A model generated the notes under the pieces. It did not search any database. It was not told the DNA's origin and saw only the letters and a list, made by a program, of their open reading frames with translations. A DNA stretch of 64,000 bases, taken from Xylocopa sonorina (lineage: Eukaryota > Arthropoda > Insecta > Hymenoptera > Apidae). The position numbers and the translations under genes were made by a program. This document shows, one piece after another, positions 11,627-22,400 of this stretch. Numbering within the stretch: position 1 is the first letter of the stretch; each line of letters begins with the position of its first letter. The stretch spans positions 62,001 through 126,000 of the forward strand of contig NW_027490391.1 in the NCBI RefSeq assembly GCF_050948175.1. The letters are read 5' to 3'.

Positions 11627-14600
11627 TATGCATTCCTCGTCTACGAATCAAATGAATGTAAATGCGACACTTCCTTGCAAGGAAATAGCGTTTGCAGATG
11701 TCTACGTATCGTAGCAATAGAGTTCTAATGCTTCTTAAAACGCGATATCGCATCACATTTCTATGTTTCATGGTAAGATATAATATGATTTGCGAAGTGT
11801 TATGTATTCCTCGTCTACACTTCAAATGAATGTAAATGCGACACTTCTTTGCAAGGAAATAGCGTTTGCAGATGTCTACGTATCGTAGCAATAGAGTTCT
11901 AATGCTTCTTAAAACGCGATATCGCATTTCATTTCTATGTTTCATGGTAAGATATAATATGATTTGCGAAGTGTTATGTATCCCTCGTCTACACTTCAAA
12001 TGAATGTGAATGTGACACTTCCTCGCTAGGAAATAGCGTTTGCAGATGTCTGCGTATCGTAGCAGTAGAGTTCTAATGCTTCTTAAAACGCGGTATCGCA
12101 TCTCATTTCTATGTTTCATGGTAAGATATAATATGATTTGCGAAGGGTTATGTATTCCTCGTCTACACTTCAAATGAATGTGAATGCGACACTTCCTCGC
12201 TAGGAAATAGCGTTTGCAGATGTCTGCGTATCGTAGCAGTAGAGTTCTAATGCTTCTTAAATCGCGATATCGCATCTCATTTCTATGTTTCATGGTAAGA
12301 TACAATATGATTTGCGAAGTGATATGTATTCCTCGTTTACACTTCAAATGAATGTGAATGCGACACTTCCTCGCTAGGAAATAGCGTTTGCAGATGTCTA
12401 CGTATCGAAGCAATAGAGTTCAAATGCTTCTTAAAACGAGATATTGCATCTCATATCTATGTTTCATGATAAGATATAATATTCATTGCGAAGTGTTATG
12501 CATTCCTCGTCTACGATTCAAATGAATGTAAATGCGACACTTCCTTGCAAGGAAATAGCGTTTGCAGATGTCTACGTATCGTAGCAATAGAGTTCTAATG
12601 CTTCTTAAAACGCGATATCGCATCACATTTCTATGTTTCATGGTAAGATATAATATGATTTGCGAAGTGTTATGTATTCCTCGTCTACACTTCAAGTGAA
12701 TGTAAATGCGACACTTCTTTGCAAGGAAATAGCGTTTGCAGATGTCTACGTATCGTAGCAATAGAGTTCTAATGCTTCTTAAAACGCGATATCGCATCTC
12801 ATTTCTATGTTTCATGGTAAGATATAATATGATTTGCGAAGTGTTATGTATCCCTCGCCTACACTTCAAATGAATGTGAATGTGACACTTCCTGGCTAGG
12901 AAATAGCGTTTGCAGATGTCTGCGTATCGTAGCAGTAGAGTTCTAATGCTTCTTAAAACGCGATATCGCATCTCATTTCTATGTTTCATGGTAAGATATA
13001 ATATGATTTGCGAAGTGTTATGTATTCCTCGTCTACACTTCAAATGAATGTGAATGCGACACTTCCTCGCTAGGAAATAGCGTTTGCAGATGTCTGCGTA
13101 TCGTAGCAGTAGAGTTCTAATGCTTCTTAAAACGCGATATCGCATCTCATTTCTATGTTTCATGGTAAGATATAATATGATTTGCGAAGTGTTATGTATT
13201 CCTCGTCTACACTTCAAATGAATGTGAATGCGACAGTTCCTCGCTAGGAAATAGCGTTTGCAGATGTCTGCGTATCGTAGCAGTAGAGTTCTAATGCTTC
13301 TTAAAACGCGATATCGCATCTCATTTCTATGTTTCATGGTAAGATATAATATGATTTGCGAAGTGTTATGTATTCCTCGTCTACACTTCAAATGAATGTG
13401 AATGCGACAGTTCCTCGCTAGGAAATAGCGTTTGCAGATGTCTGCGTATCGTAGCAGTAGAGTTCTAATGCTTCTTAAAACGCGATATCGCATCTCATTT
13501 CTATGTTTCATGGTAAGATATAATATGATTTGCGAAGTGTTATGTATTCCTCGTCTACACATCAAATGAAGGTAAATGCGACACTTCCTTGCAAGGGAAT
13601 AGCGTTTGCAGATGTCTACGTATTGAAGCAATAGAGTTATAATGCTTCTTAAAACGCGATATCGCATCTCATTTCTATGTTTCATGGTAAGATTTAATAT
13701 GATTTGCGAAGTGTCATGTATTCCTCGTCTACACTTCAAATGAATGTGAATGTGACACTTCCTCGCTAGGAAATAGCATTTGCAGATGTCTGCGTATCGT
13801 AGCAGTAGAGTTCTAATGCTTCTTAAAACGCGATATCGCATCTCATTTCTATGTTTCATGGTAAGATACAATATGATTTGCGAAGTGATATGTATTCCTC
13901 GTTTACACTTCAAATGAATGTGAATGCGACACTTCCTCGCTAGGAAATAGCGTTTGCAGATGTCTACGTATCGAAGCAATAGAGTTCAAATGCTTCTTAA
14001 AACGAGATATTGCATCTCATATCTATGTTTCATGATAAGATATAATATTCATTGCGAAGTGTTATTCATTCCTCGTCTACGATTCAAGTGAATGTAAATG
14101 CGACACTTCCTCGCTAGGAAATAGCGTTTGCAGATGTCTACGTATCGAAGCAATAGAGTTATAATGCTTCTTAAAACGCGATATCGCATCTCATTTCTAT
14201 GTTTCATGGTAAGATATAATATGATTTGCGAAGTGTCACGTATTCCTCGTCTACACTTCAAATGAATGTGAATGTGACACTTCCTCGCTAGGAAATAGCT
14301 TTTGCAGATGTCTGCGTATCGAAGCAATAGAGTTCAAATGCTTCTTAAAGCGAGATATTGCATCTCATATCTATGTTTCATGATAAGATATAATATTCAT
14401 TGCGAAGTGTTATGCATTCCTCGTCTACGATTCAAATGAATGTAAATGCGACACTTCCTTGCAAGGAAATAGCGTTTGCAGATGTCTACGTTTCGTAGCA
14501 ATAGAGTTCTAATGCTTCTTAAAACGCGATATCGCATCACATTTCTATGTTTCATGGTAAGATATAATATGATTTGCGAAGTGTTATGTATTCCTCGTCT

Positions 14601-15110
14601 ACACATCAAATGAATGTAAATGCGACACTTCCTCGCTAGGAAATAGCGTTTGCAGATGTCTGCGTATCGTAGCAGTAGAGTTCTAATGCTTCTTAAAACG
14701 CGATATCGCATCTCATTTCTATGTTTCATGGTAAGATACAATATGATTTGCGAAGTGATATGTATTCCTCGTTTACACTTCAAATGAATGTGAATGCGAC
14801 ACTTCCTCGCTAGGAAATAGCGTTTGCAGATGTCTGCGTATCGTAGCTGTAGAGTTCTAATGCTTCTTAAAACGCGATATCGCATCTCATTTCTATGTTT
14901 CATGGTAAGATATAATATGATTTGCGAAGTGTTATGTATTCCTCGTCTACACATCAAATGAATGTAAATGCGACACTTCCTTGCAAGGAAATAGCGTTTG
15001 CAGATGTCTACGTATCGAAGCAATAGAGTTATAATGCTTCTTAAAACGAGATATTGCATCTCATATCTATGTTTCATGATAAGATATAATATTCATTGCG
15101 AAGTGTTATG
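11627..15110. repeat. 174-bp satellite array, block 2 (20 monomers plus TSD)
   Basis: This block is 3484 bp: exactly 20 x 174 plus the 4-bp TSD. Phase is continuous with block 1 once the LTR and one TSD are removed. It contains a recent single-monomer amplification: the rare variant CGACAGTTCC occurs at 13231 and again at 13405, one period apart, in otherwise identical monomers. Near 14049-14340 it repeats the variants seen at 7525-7815 (TTATTCATTCC, AGCTTTTGCAG, CTTAAAGCGAG). Confidence 0.96.
15107..15110. repeat. Target-site duplication TATG, left of solo LTR copy 2
   Basis: TATG precedes the LTR and is repeated at 16585-16588. It is the same 4 bases at the same satellite phase as copy 1, which shows shared descent rather than a second insertion. 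Confidence 0.85.
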
Positions 15111-16584
15111 TGTCACGTCCGGGACCGGGAAAATTTCCGGAGTCGTCCGTACGAAACGAAATATAAAACACAGGGCCGATCACTCGATTGTGATGGGTAC
15201 CGTGGTTTCCTTTTATGGGACGCGAGCGGTAATTGTACCCTTTTCGACGCGGTGAGGTGAAATTTACTTACCTTTCGTCGATTAACACCTTAATATCCTC
15301 TTTCCAGGTATCGCCGTTGTCGAGGGTCACCGGCTGGGACAGTGGACGCGTAAGATGGGCGTTGAGGGAGCGTCAATGGAGTGAGTGTCCAGCGACGTTG
15401 ACCGGACTCGGATGCTGGCGTCGGAGATGTCGGTGGTGCTGCAGGAGGCTGGATGCGGACAGCAGTAACAGCAATCACGGAATGGTAGGCTGGGCACGCC
15501 TGGGATCCGTTATATTCCCGCACAAGTTGTCGCAAGAAGTTCTTTCTACCGGCGCGGCGCGTCTTCTTGGTAGCGGAGCGACACATACGAGATCTTCTTC
15601 TCCTAACCAGATTTGAGTCGGATAAGCGGCGGTCCGCTCTATCGTCGTCGGTCCAGGAGGGTGAAGAGTGATCGTCCACTCGGGAGATCTTCCACTTGTA
15701 TTCGGCACAGATAAGCGGCGGTCCGCTCTATCTAATGCAGAGGTTCAAGTATCTGTATCTCCGCAAAGTAGCGCTGTGTATGGTTGTAAGCGAGAACCGG
15801 AGGGTGTCGCGTAGATATAAAATGAATAAGGACTCGGATGTAGAAATAAAATAAAGATATATTCTTGATTAATCCTAGCTATACACTTACTTCCCTAACT
15901 AGATTTAGAGTAACTTAATGAACTAGAAATAGAACATAGATTTAGAAATAGAATAGGAACTTGAAATGGAACTTGAATACGATTTGAATTAGAAGTCGAG
16001 GTTTGAGAGAGGTCCGAAGTCGGGCGATGCCCGGGACGAAGTGTCGATCCACTCGCGTGCACGAGACCTCCTCGGTTCTCGTGGCGGGCGAGTCGCTGAG
16101 CTCTTCGAGTGGGGCGGACGGTAGGAGTAGGGCGGACGGCCCTTGCGGTGGGGCGCGGCTCGCGTTACGCGTGAGCCGCGCGCGTCGAGTGCGCGCGCGA
16201 GCGCATCGCTTCTTAGAGAATATTGTTTATACATATATCTTAAAATTATGTGTGAGTGTTGTTCGTGTTACATCGAATAGTGTCGTCTGTACTTAGATCT
16301 AGAATTAATATGTATAGTTATATATATTAGAAAAAATGAAGAATGGCTGAGTTACGGTGGGCGATTCGGTGGGTCGTTGTTGCGAAGGCGGATCGTGGGT
16401 GCTGTGATTTGCGCGGTAGCGCAAATGATTGGTCCATCTCCGGGGCGTGATTTGCGGGTCGGCTGCCTTAGCTCGGCGAAAGGGGTGTTTATCCGTGCGC
16501 TTGGTCGTGGACGGTTGCAGGTAATTCGTCCCTGCTCGCTGTGGGAGGCGTCGGAGGGTGGACGGCGATATGCCGGACGTCACA
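15111..16584 (-). mobile_element. Solo LTR, copy 2 (1474 bp), duplicate of copy 1
   Basis: Same length, ends and target site as the copy at 10153-11626. Reading the two against each other I find six single-base differences: GCCGTC/GCCGTT, CTCGAATG/CTCGGATG, TCTGAAAA/TCTTAAAA, GTCGTGTG/GTCGTCTG, GACGGCTG/GACGGTTG and CGATACG/CGATATG. That is about 99.6 percent identity. It was copied together with surrounding satellite. It has no internal region and no coding capacity. Confidence 0.9.
15266..15271 (-). promoter_or_regulatory. Candidate 5' splice site near the LTR end (copy 2)
   Basis: Minus-strand GAAAG/GTAAGT, identical to the motif at 10308-10313. Confidence 0.3.
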
Positions 16585-18481
16585 TATGCATTCCTCGTCT
16601 ACGATTCAAATGAATGTAAATGCGACACTTCCTTGCAAGGAAATAGCGTTTGCAGATGTCTACGTATCGTAGCAATAGAGTTCTAATGCTTCTTAAAACG
16701 CGATATCGCATCACATTTCTATGTTTCATGGTAAGATATAATATGATTTGCGAAGTGTTATGTATTCCTCGTCTACACTTCAAATGAATGTAAATGCGAC
16801 ACTTCTTTGCAAGGAAATAGCGTTTGCAGATGTCTACGTATCGTAGCAATAGAGTTCTAATGCTTCTTAAAACGCGATATCGCATCTCATTTCTATGTTT
16901 CATGGTAAGATATAATATGATTTGCGAAGTGTTATGTATCCCTCGTCTACACTTCAAATGAATGTGAATGTGACACTTCCTCGCTAGGAAATAGCGTTTG
17001 CAGATGTCTGCGTATCGTAGCAGTAGAGTTCTAATGCTTCTTAAAACGCGATATCGCATCTCATTTCTATGTTTGATGGTAAGATATAATATGATTTGCG
17101 AAGTGTTATGTATTCCTCGTCTACACTTCAAATGAATGTGAATGCGACACTTCCTCGCTAGGAAATAGCGTTTGCAGATGTCTACGTATCGAAGCAATAG
17201 AGTTCAAATGCTTCTTAAAACGAGATATTGCATCTCATATCTATGTTTCATGATAAGATATAATATTCATTGCGAAGTGTTATGCATTCCTCGTCTACGA
17301 TTCAAATGAATGTAAATGCGACACTTCCTTGCAAGGAAATAGCGTTTGCAGATGTCTACGTATCGTAGCAATAGAGTTCTAATGCTTCTTAAAACGCGAT
17401 ATCGCATCACATTTCTATGTTTCATGGTAAGATATAATATGATTTGCGAAGTGTTATGTATTCCTCGTCTACACTTCAAATGAATGTAAATGCGACACTT
17501 CTTTGCAAGGAAATAGCGTTTGCAGATGTCTACGTATCGTAGCAATAGAGTTCTAATGCTTCTTAAAACGCGATATCGCATCTCATTTCTATGTTTCATG
17601 GTAAGATATAATATGATTTGCGAAGTGTTATGTATTCCTCGTCTACACTTCAAATGAATGTGAATGCGACACTTCCTCGCTAGGAAATAGCGTTTGCAGA
17701 TGTCTGCGTATCGTAGCAGTAGAGTTCTAATGCTTCTTAAAACGCGATATCGCATCTCATTTCTATGTTTAATGGTAAGATACAATATGATTTGCGAAGT
17801 GATATGTATTCCTCGTCTACACTTCAAATGAATGTAAATGCGACACTTCCTTGCAAGGAAATAGCGTTTGCAAATGTCTACCTATCGTAGCAGTAGTGTT
17901 CTAATGCTTCTTAGAACGCGATGTCGCATCTCATTTCTATGTTTCATGGCAAGATATAATATGATTTGCGAAGTGTCATGCATTCCTCGTCTACGATTCA
18001 GATGAATGTAAATGCGATACTTTCTTGCAAGGAAATAGCGTTTGCAGGTGTCTACGTATCGTAGCCATAGAGTTCTAATGATTCTTAAAACGCGATATCG
18101 CATCTCATTTCTATGTTTCATGGTAAGATACAATATGATTTGCGAAGTGTTATGTATTCCTCGTCTACACTTCAAATGAATGTGAATGCGACACTTCCTC
18201 GCTAGGAAATAGCGTTTGCAGATGTCTACGTATCGAAGCAATAGAGTTCAATTGCTTCTTAAAACGAGATATTGCATCTCATATCTATGTTTCATGATAA
18301 GATATAATATTCATTGCGAAGTGTTATGTATTCCTCGTCTACACTTCAAATGAATGTAAATGCGATACTTTCTTGCAAGGAAATAGCGTTTGCAGATGTC
18401 TACGTATCGTAGCAATAGAGTTCCAATGCTTCTTAAAACGCGATATCGCATCTCATTTCTATGTTTCATGGTAAGATATAA
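16585..18481. repeat. 174-bp satellite array, block 3 (about 11 monomers)
   Basis: Satellite in the same phase as blocks 1 and 2. It starts with the right TSD of solo LTR copy 2 (16585-16588) and ends with the left TSD of the full element (ATAA, 18478-18481), where a monomer is cut inside GATATAATATG. Monomers near 17880-18080 are more divergent: ACCTATCGTAG, GCGATGTCGC and GCAGGTGTC variants. Confidence 0.95.
18478..18481. repeat. Target-site duplication ATAA, left flank of full element
   Basis: ATAA lies directly before TGTCACG and again after CGTCACA at 26935-26938. Uninterrupted monomers contain it once, in GATATAATATG. Confidence 0.88.
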
Positions 18482-18632
18482 TGTCACGTCACGGGTCCGG
18501 AAAATTACCGAGTTTACCGCGGGCGACACGTAGCCGTTAATCCGAAATAGATCCGCGCAATTACGGCGGACGCTGGTTCGATTAGGGACGCAAACACTTT
18601 TGAAACGCGAACACGGTGAACAGAAAGCGTTC

Positions 18633-18638
18633 ACTTAC
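18633..18638 (-). promoter_or_regulatory. Candidate 5' splice site in the 3' LTR
   Basis: Minus strand GCGAAAG/GTAAGTGAA, a consensus donor near the downstream end of the LTR. The functional copy, if any, would be the one in the 5' LTR (25882-25887). Confidence 0.3.
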
Positions 18639-19431
18639 CTTTCGCCGCCTTGATTCGCCGCTAATTTTCGCTCTCTTTGCAGGTATGGCTGTCGTCGGGG
18701 GTCGTTCGGTGGAATCGTCCCAGGATACGGGCTGATAGCTGGCAACGAAATAGGAATCAGCTTCCAAGCTGGCTGCGGCGGTCGGTTGATCGGCTCTGGA
18801 TACGCCAGAATGATTGAAGCTTCGCAGTGGTACGAGAGGTTCTTCTTCCCGTAATATTCTCGTATTAATTACAACGAATAAGGATGCGAAATGAAGGTTT
18901 TAAGAATGAATTGATGTATCGAAATATACCGACTAAAATAAATATATTCTAAAATAAACCAATTCTTACAAACGTACTTTTTCCTAGGCTAGATTTAGTG
19001 TTACTTTAGTATTTAAGAATTAGAACTAGAACTGGATATCGGAATCGAAGTTTGAAGTAGAAAAAGAATTGGAAATTGAAATAAAATGAATTAGTGAACA
19101 CCCCAAGTGAGGTGGAGAAAAGCCTGGAGGCACTAATGCGCGAGTAATAAGAGATGATACGACTCAGTTGCCGGCTACGACGATTCTGTGATCCAGACGC
19201 GCGTCCGCGACCTCCTCGGATCGCGCTGCGCGCGCATCGCTCGGGCCCCGCGGTGGGGCGGACGGTTGGAGTAGGGCGACACCTCGGCCCGCGTAGTGGG
19301 GCGGCCGGCGTGGAGGGGCGGCTCGCGGTTCGCGTGAGCCGCATTTGTCGGGCGCTCGCTTGCGCATCGCAATTATCCTAACTTATAATTATGTGTTGTG
19401 TTGTGTCTGTATGTACAAAGTCTGTAGAATA

Positions 19432-19449
19432 CTTATATGCTATAAAACG
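19432..19449 (-). promoter_or_regulatory. TATA-like AT-rich motif in the LTR (3' LTR copy)
   Basis: On the minus strand the sequence contains TTTTATAGCATATAAG, about 265 bases into the LTR. The 5' LTR has it at 26664-26681. It could be a core promoter, leaving a short U3 and a long R/U5. I cannot delimit U3, R and U5 from sequence alone, and no AATAAA is evident on this strand of the LTR. Confidence 0.25.
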
Positions 19450-19451
19450 AA

Positions 19452-22400
19452 TTAGGAATAAATACTGGCGAAGTATCTATAAGGTTCAGGAGAGACGTGA
19501 CGGTGAGCATCTGGACTGGCGTGATAGTCTCCTTGGTCCTGTTGGCTGTACGCGTTGTTGCGTGTTCGAAGGGGCCTACTCCTGGACGATCCGTACCTGG
19601 CTGCCTTAGCTCGGCTGACGAGCAGGGGTGCTCGTTCGTTGTACAGGTGAGGCCTCATCGGGCGCTGGAGGTGATGCTGGAGGGTGGCAGGCGATACGCC
19701 TGACGTCACACCTCCCCCCATACAAAAGGAATCTTGGCCGTGCCAAGATCTCCTGACTGGTTGCTGCGTTTGCAAAGAATTGCGTATCTTTGGATGTTCG
19801 CCGGTTGGCTGCCGTTCGGTAGGCTGGACCTCGCCTGGGAAGCTGTGGCGGGCTTGTTTCGGTTCCACGGAGCGGCATCCTTCGATTGGTTGGTCGGGAC
19901 TGTATTTCCCGCTTGGGAGACTGGATTCACTATCACTAATGTTCTTAGAGTTTGTCACTTTTTGGTTTTCAGTTCTTTCACTATTTAGTTCATTATCAGA
20001 CTTTCGCTCTCTCATACTATTCATACGCTTACAGTGCTTTAATTTATTCATATGAACTACCTTATATCTACCCTTAATCGATATTTTTACGTTGTTCTTA
20101 CCCAGAATCTCGACTATTCTATAGGGTCCGACGTACTGTGATTGAAACTTGTGTTTCCGCGGTTCACGTAATAGGAAGACCCACTGGCCTGCTTCGAATT
20201 TCTGGGTATTAACACTCTTATCATAATAGTACTTAGTTCTACGCTTCGAGTTGTCGAGGTTTTCCTTTGCCAATTGTTGGGATCTAGTAATTCTATTTTG
20301 CAAATCAATAAGATAGTCTGAGTATGTTTCATTTTCGCTACTATCTTGTAGCGGTGAATCGGAGGGAACTCGAGCAATTCGCCCAAAGACGAGTTCGTGT
20401 GGCGTGTACAAAGTACCTTCATGAACGCTTGTATTGTATGAAAATGTGGCGTATGGGAGCCATCGTTCCCAGTCGTCGCTGGCGGTAATATAATGCTTAA
20501 GATACTCTGTGAGAACATGGTGTGAGCGTTCCACCGAGCCATTGGTTTGAGGGTGGAAGGCTGTGGATTTATACTGTTTAATCCTAAATTTGATGGCTAC
20601 TGCTTTTACTAGACTGTTAATAAAATTTGACCCCTGGTCCGTTAAAATGCCTTTCGGGCAACCGTATATGCAAATGAATTTTGTCACTAATGCGTCCGCT
20701 ATGTCTACTGCTGAGGTTTTCTTGAGAGGAATGGCTATGGAATACTTTGTCAAAAGGTCTTGGATGGTGAGTATATTGGTGTATCCGTCAGGGGTTACCG
20801 GAAGGGGCCCCATGACGTCCATGGAAATTTTATCAAAAGCACACCCGGGTGTGTCGGTAAGAGTCATCGGTTGTTTTGTTTTGACGCGGACTAACTTTTC
20901 TAATTGGCAGCTTCTACACTTGTTAATATACTCCTGTATTTGCGTTTTCATGTTTGGCCAGAAAAATCTTTCGCGAATTCGAGAATAAGTTTTATTGATT
21001 CCTTTATGGCCTCCGACGGGTGAATCATGGTTTTCCTGTATTATCTTATGTCGTTTCTCCTCCGGTGGAACTTGAATTAGACCCTGACATACTGTTATTT
21101 GAATTTGAGTTTCGTAGAATAAATCTTGCAAAGGTTTTTGAATCTGTGACCATGGAACTGTACTTAATGCGGCTTGGGCGATACTAATGGAATTAAGTTG
21201 TAATTCGTGAACGACGTCGAACAATGACCTTAACGCTTCTACTATAATTTGGTAGTCTATAGCTCTATTTTCATGTTCGATTACAGGTAATTGTATTTGG
21301 TAAAAATCATTGATTTTTGTTACTTTATCCCTGGCGAGTGATATGTTGGTTTTATTCGGGAAAAATTTTCCGGATTTTTGCATCTCTTCAGCACCCTTGC
21401 CATACGGGTTTCCTGAATGCGTTATAAATATTACGATATTATCGCGCCTAGTTGCTAGAGTATCTCTAGTAAATTTGAATAGAGGTTCCTGTCTAAAATG
21501 CTCGCCTGGCAATGGTGTGTAGATTTCCTGCTTATCGGTAGTCAAACGTGGTGTCGGTAAGGTAGGAACTGAGCTTCGTGGCATGGCTTCTTGATTAGGA
21601 CGGTTATCGTCGGAACTAGGAGACGGTGGTGGTGGAGCAGGTACTGCAGGTCTTTTTCGTTGGTACAATTTCGGCTGGTTATTATCGGAACTAGGAGATG
21701 GTGGTGGTGGAGGAGGTACTGAAGGTCTCTTTCGTTGGTAGGATTTTGGAACGATATCAAAGATGTCTTCCTCTGATGAAGAAAGTTGAGCCAGAGGATG
21801 GAGCTTTATGGGATTTCGAGACAGTGCATCGGCATTTAGATTGGTTTTACCTGTTTTGTAGACCATCTCGTAATTGTACTCTGCTAATTTCAACCTCCAC
21901 CGCACAAGCCTGCTCGATGGATCCTTCACAGAGTTCATCCATATGAGCGGACGGTGGTCGGTGACTATTTTAAATTGGTTTCCATAGATATATGGACGGA
22001 AATAGTGTATGGCGTAGATTATCGCGAGACATTCCTTTTCTATTGTAGAATAATTTCTTTCGGCGGAATTTAACAAGCGCGACGTATATGCGATGGGTAA
22101 ATCTCGGCCTATTGGTCCCTGGCTTAATACGGCGCCGATAGCATCCGCTGATGCATCGGTGGTGACTATAAACGGCAATTTAAAATTGGGGTATTGTAAT
22201 ATCGGCTGTTCGCATAATGAGTCCCTTAATTTAACGAACGCATTTTCTTGCTCATTACGCCATGTAAACAGAGTATCTTTCTTTAATAAATTCGTTAGCG
22301 GCTTCGCTATATTTGAAAAATTACAAATAAATCGTCGATAATATCCTGCTAGTCCCAAGAACTGCTTTATTTGTTTGGCATTGGTCGGGCGTGGAAAATC

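Larger units (their letters stand above)
10153..16584. repeat. 20-monomer higher-order unit carrying the solo LTR (4958-bp spacing)
   Basis: The two LTR copies begin 4958 bp apart, which is 20 x 174 + 1474 + 4. Flanking satellite matches across the offset: GTAGCTGTAGAG, found only at 9887 and 14845, lies at exactly 4958 bp. Left homology weakens about 300 bp before each LTR, and the next 400 bp of copy 2 match block 1 at an offset three monomers larger, so units were rearranged after or during copying. On the right, both copies start with the same monomer type and diverge within a few hundred bases. Confidence 0.85.
18482..19710 (-). repeat. 3' LTR of the full Gypsy element (1229 bp)
   Basis: In element orientation it begins TGTGACGTCAGG at 19710 and ends GTGACGTGACA at 18482. 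It aligns end to end with 25732-26934: nine substitutions plus indels of 1, 17 and 8 bp account for the 26-bp length difference. The 17-bp extra segment (near 19294-19310) lies between GGGCGG direct repeats, which suggests slippage. A CpG-rich stretch spans about 19190-19360 and a GAA-rich stretch about 19020-19090. Confidence 0.95.

Noticed and set aside
18660..18690. A host exon starting at the plus-strand acceptor-like CTCTCTTTGCAG/GTA in the LTR.
   Set aside because: No coding frame of interest follows and the motif is present in every LTR copy; it is noted only as a possible companion to the minus-strand donor.
18940..18960. AATAAA motifs in the LTR as a poly(A) signal.
   Set aside because: They are on the plus strand while the element is read on the minus strand, so they cannot serve its transcript.
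19154..19381. Open frames in the CpG-rich part of the full element's LTRs (also 26403-26687).
   Set aside because: LTR sequence; the arginine/proline-rich translations reflect base composition, and indels between the two LTRs change the frames.
19452..19710. A possible env gene after pol.
   Set aside because: Pol continues to and into the 3' LTR, leaving no room for another gene; no signal peptide or membrane segment is seen there.
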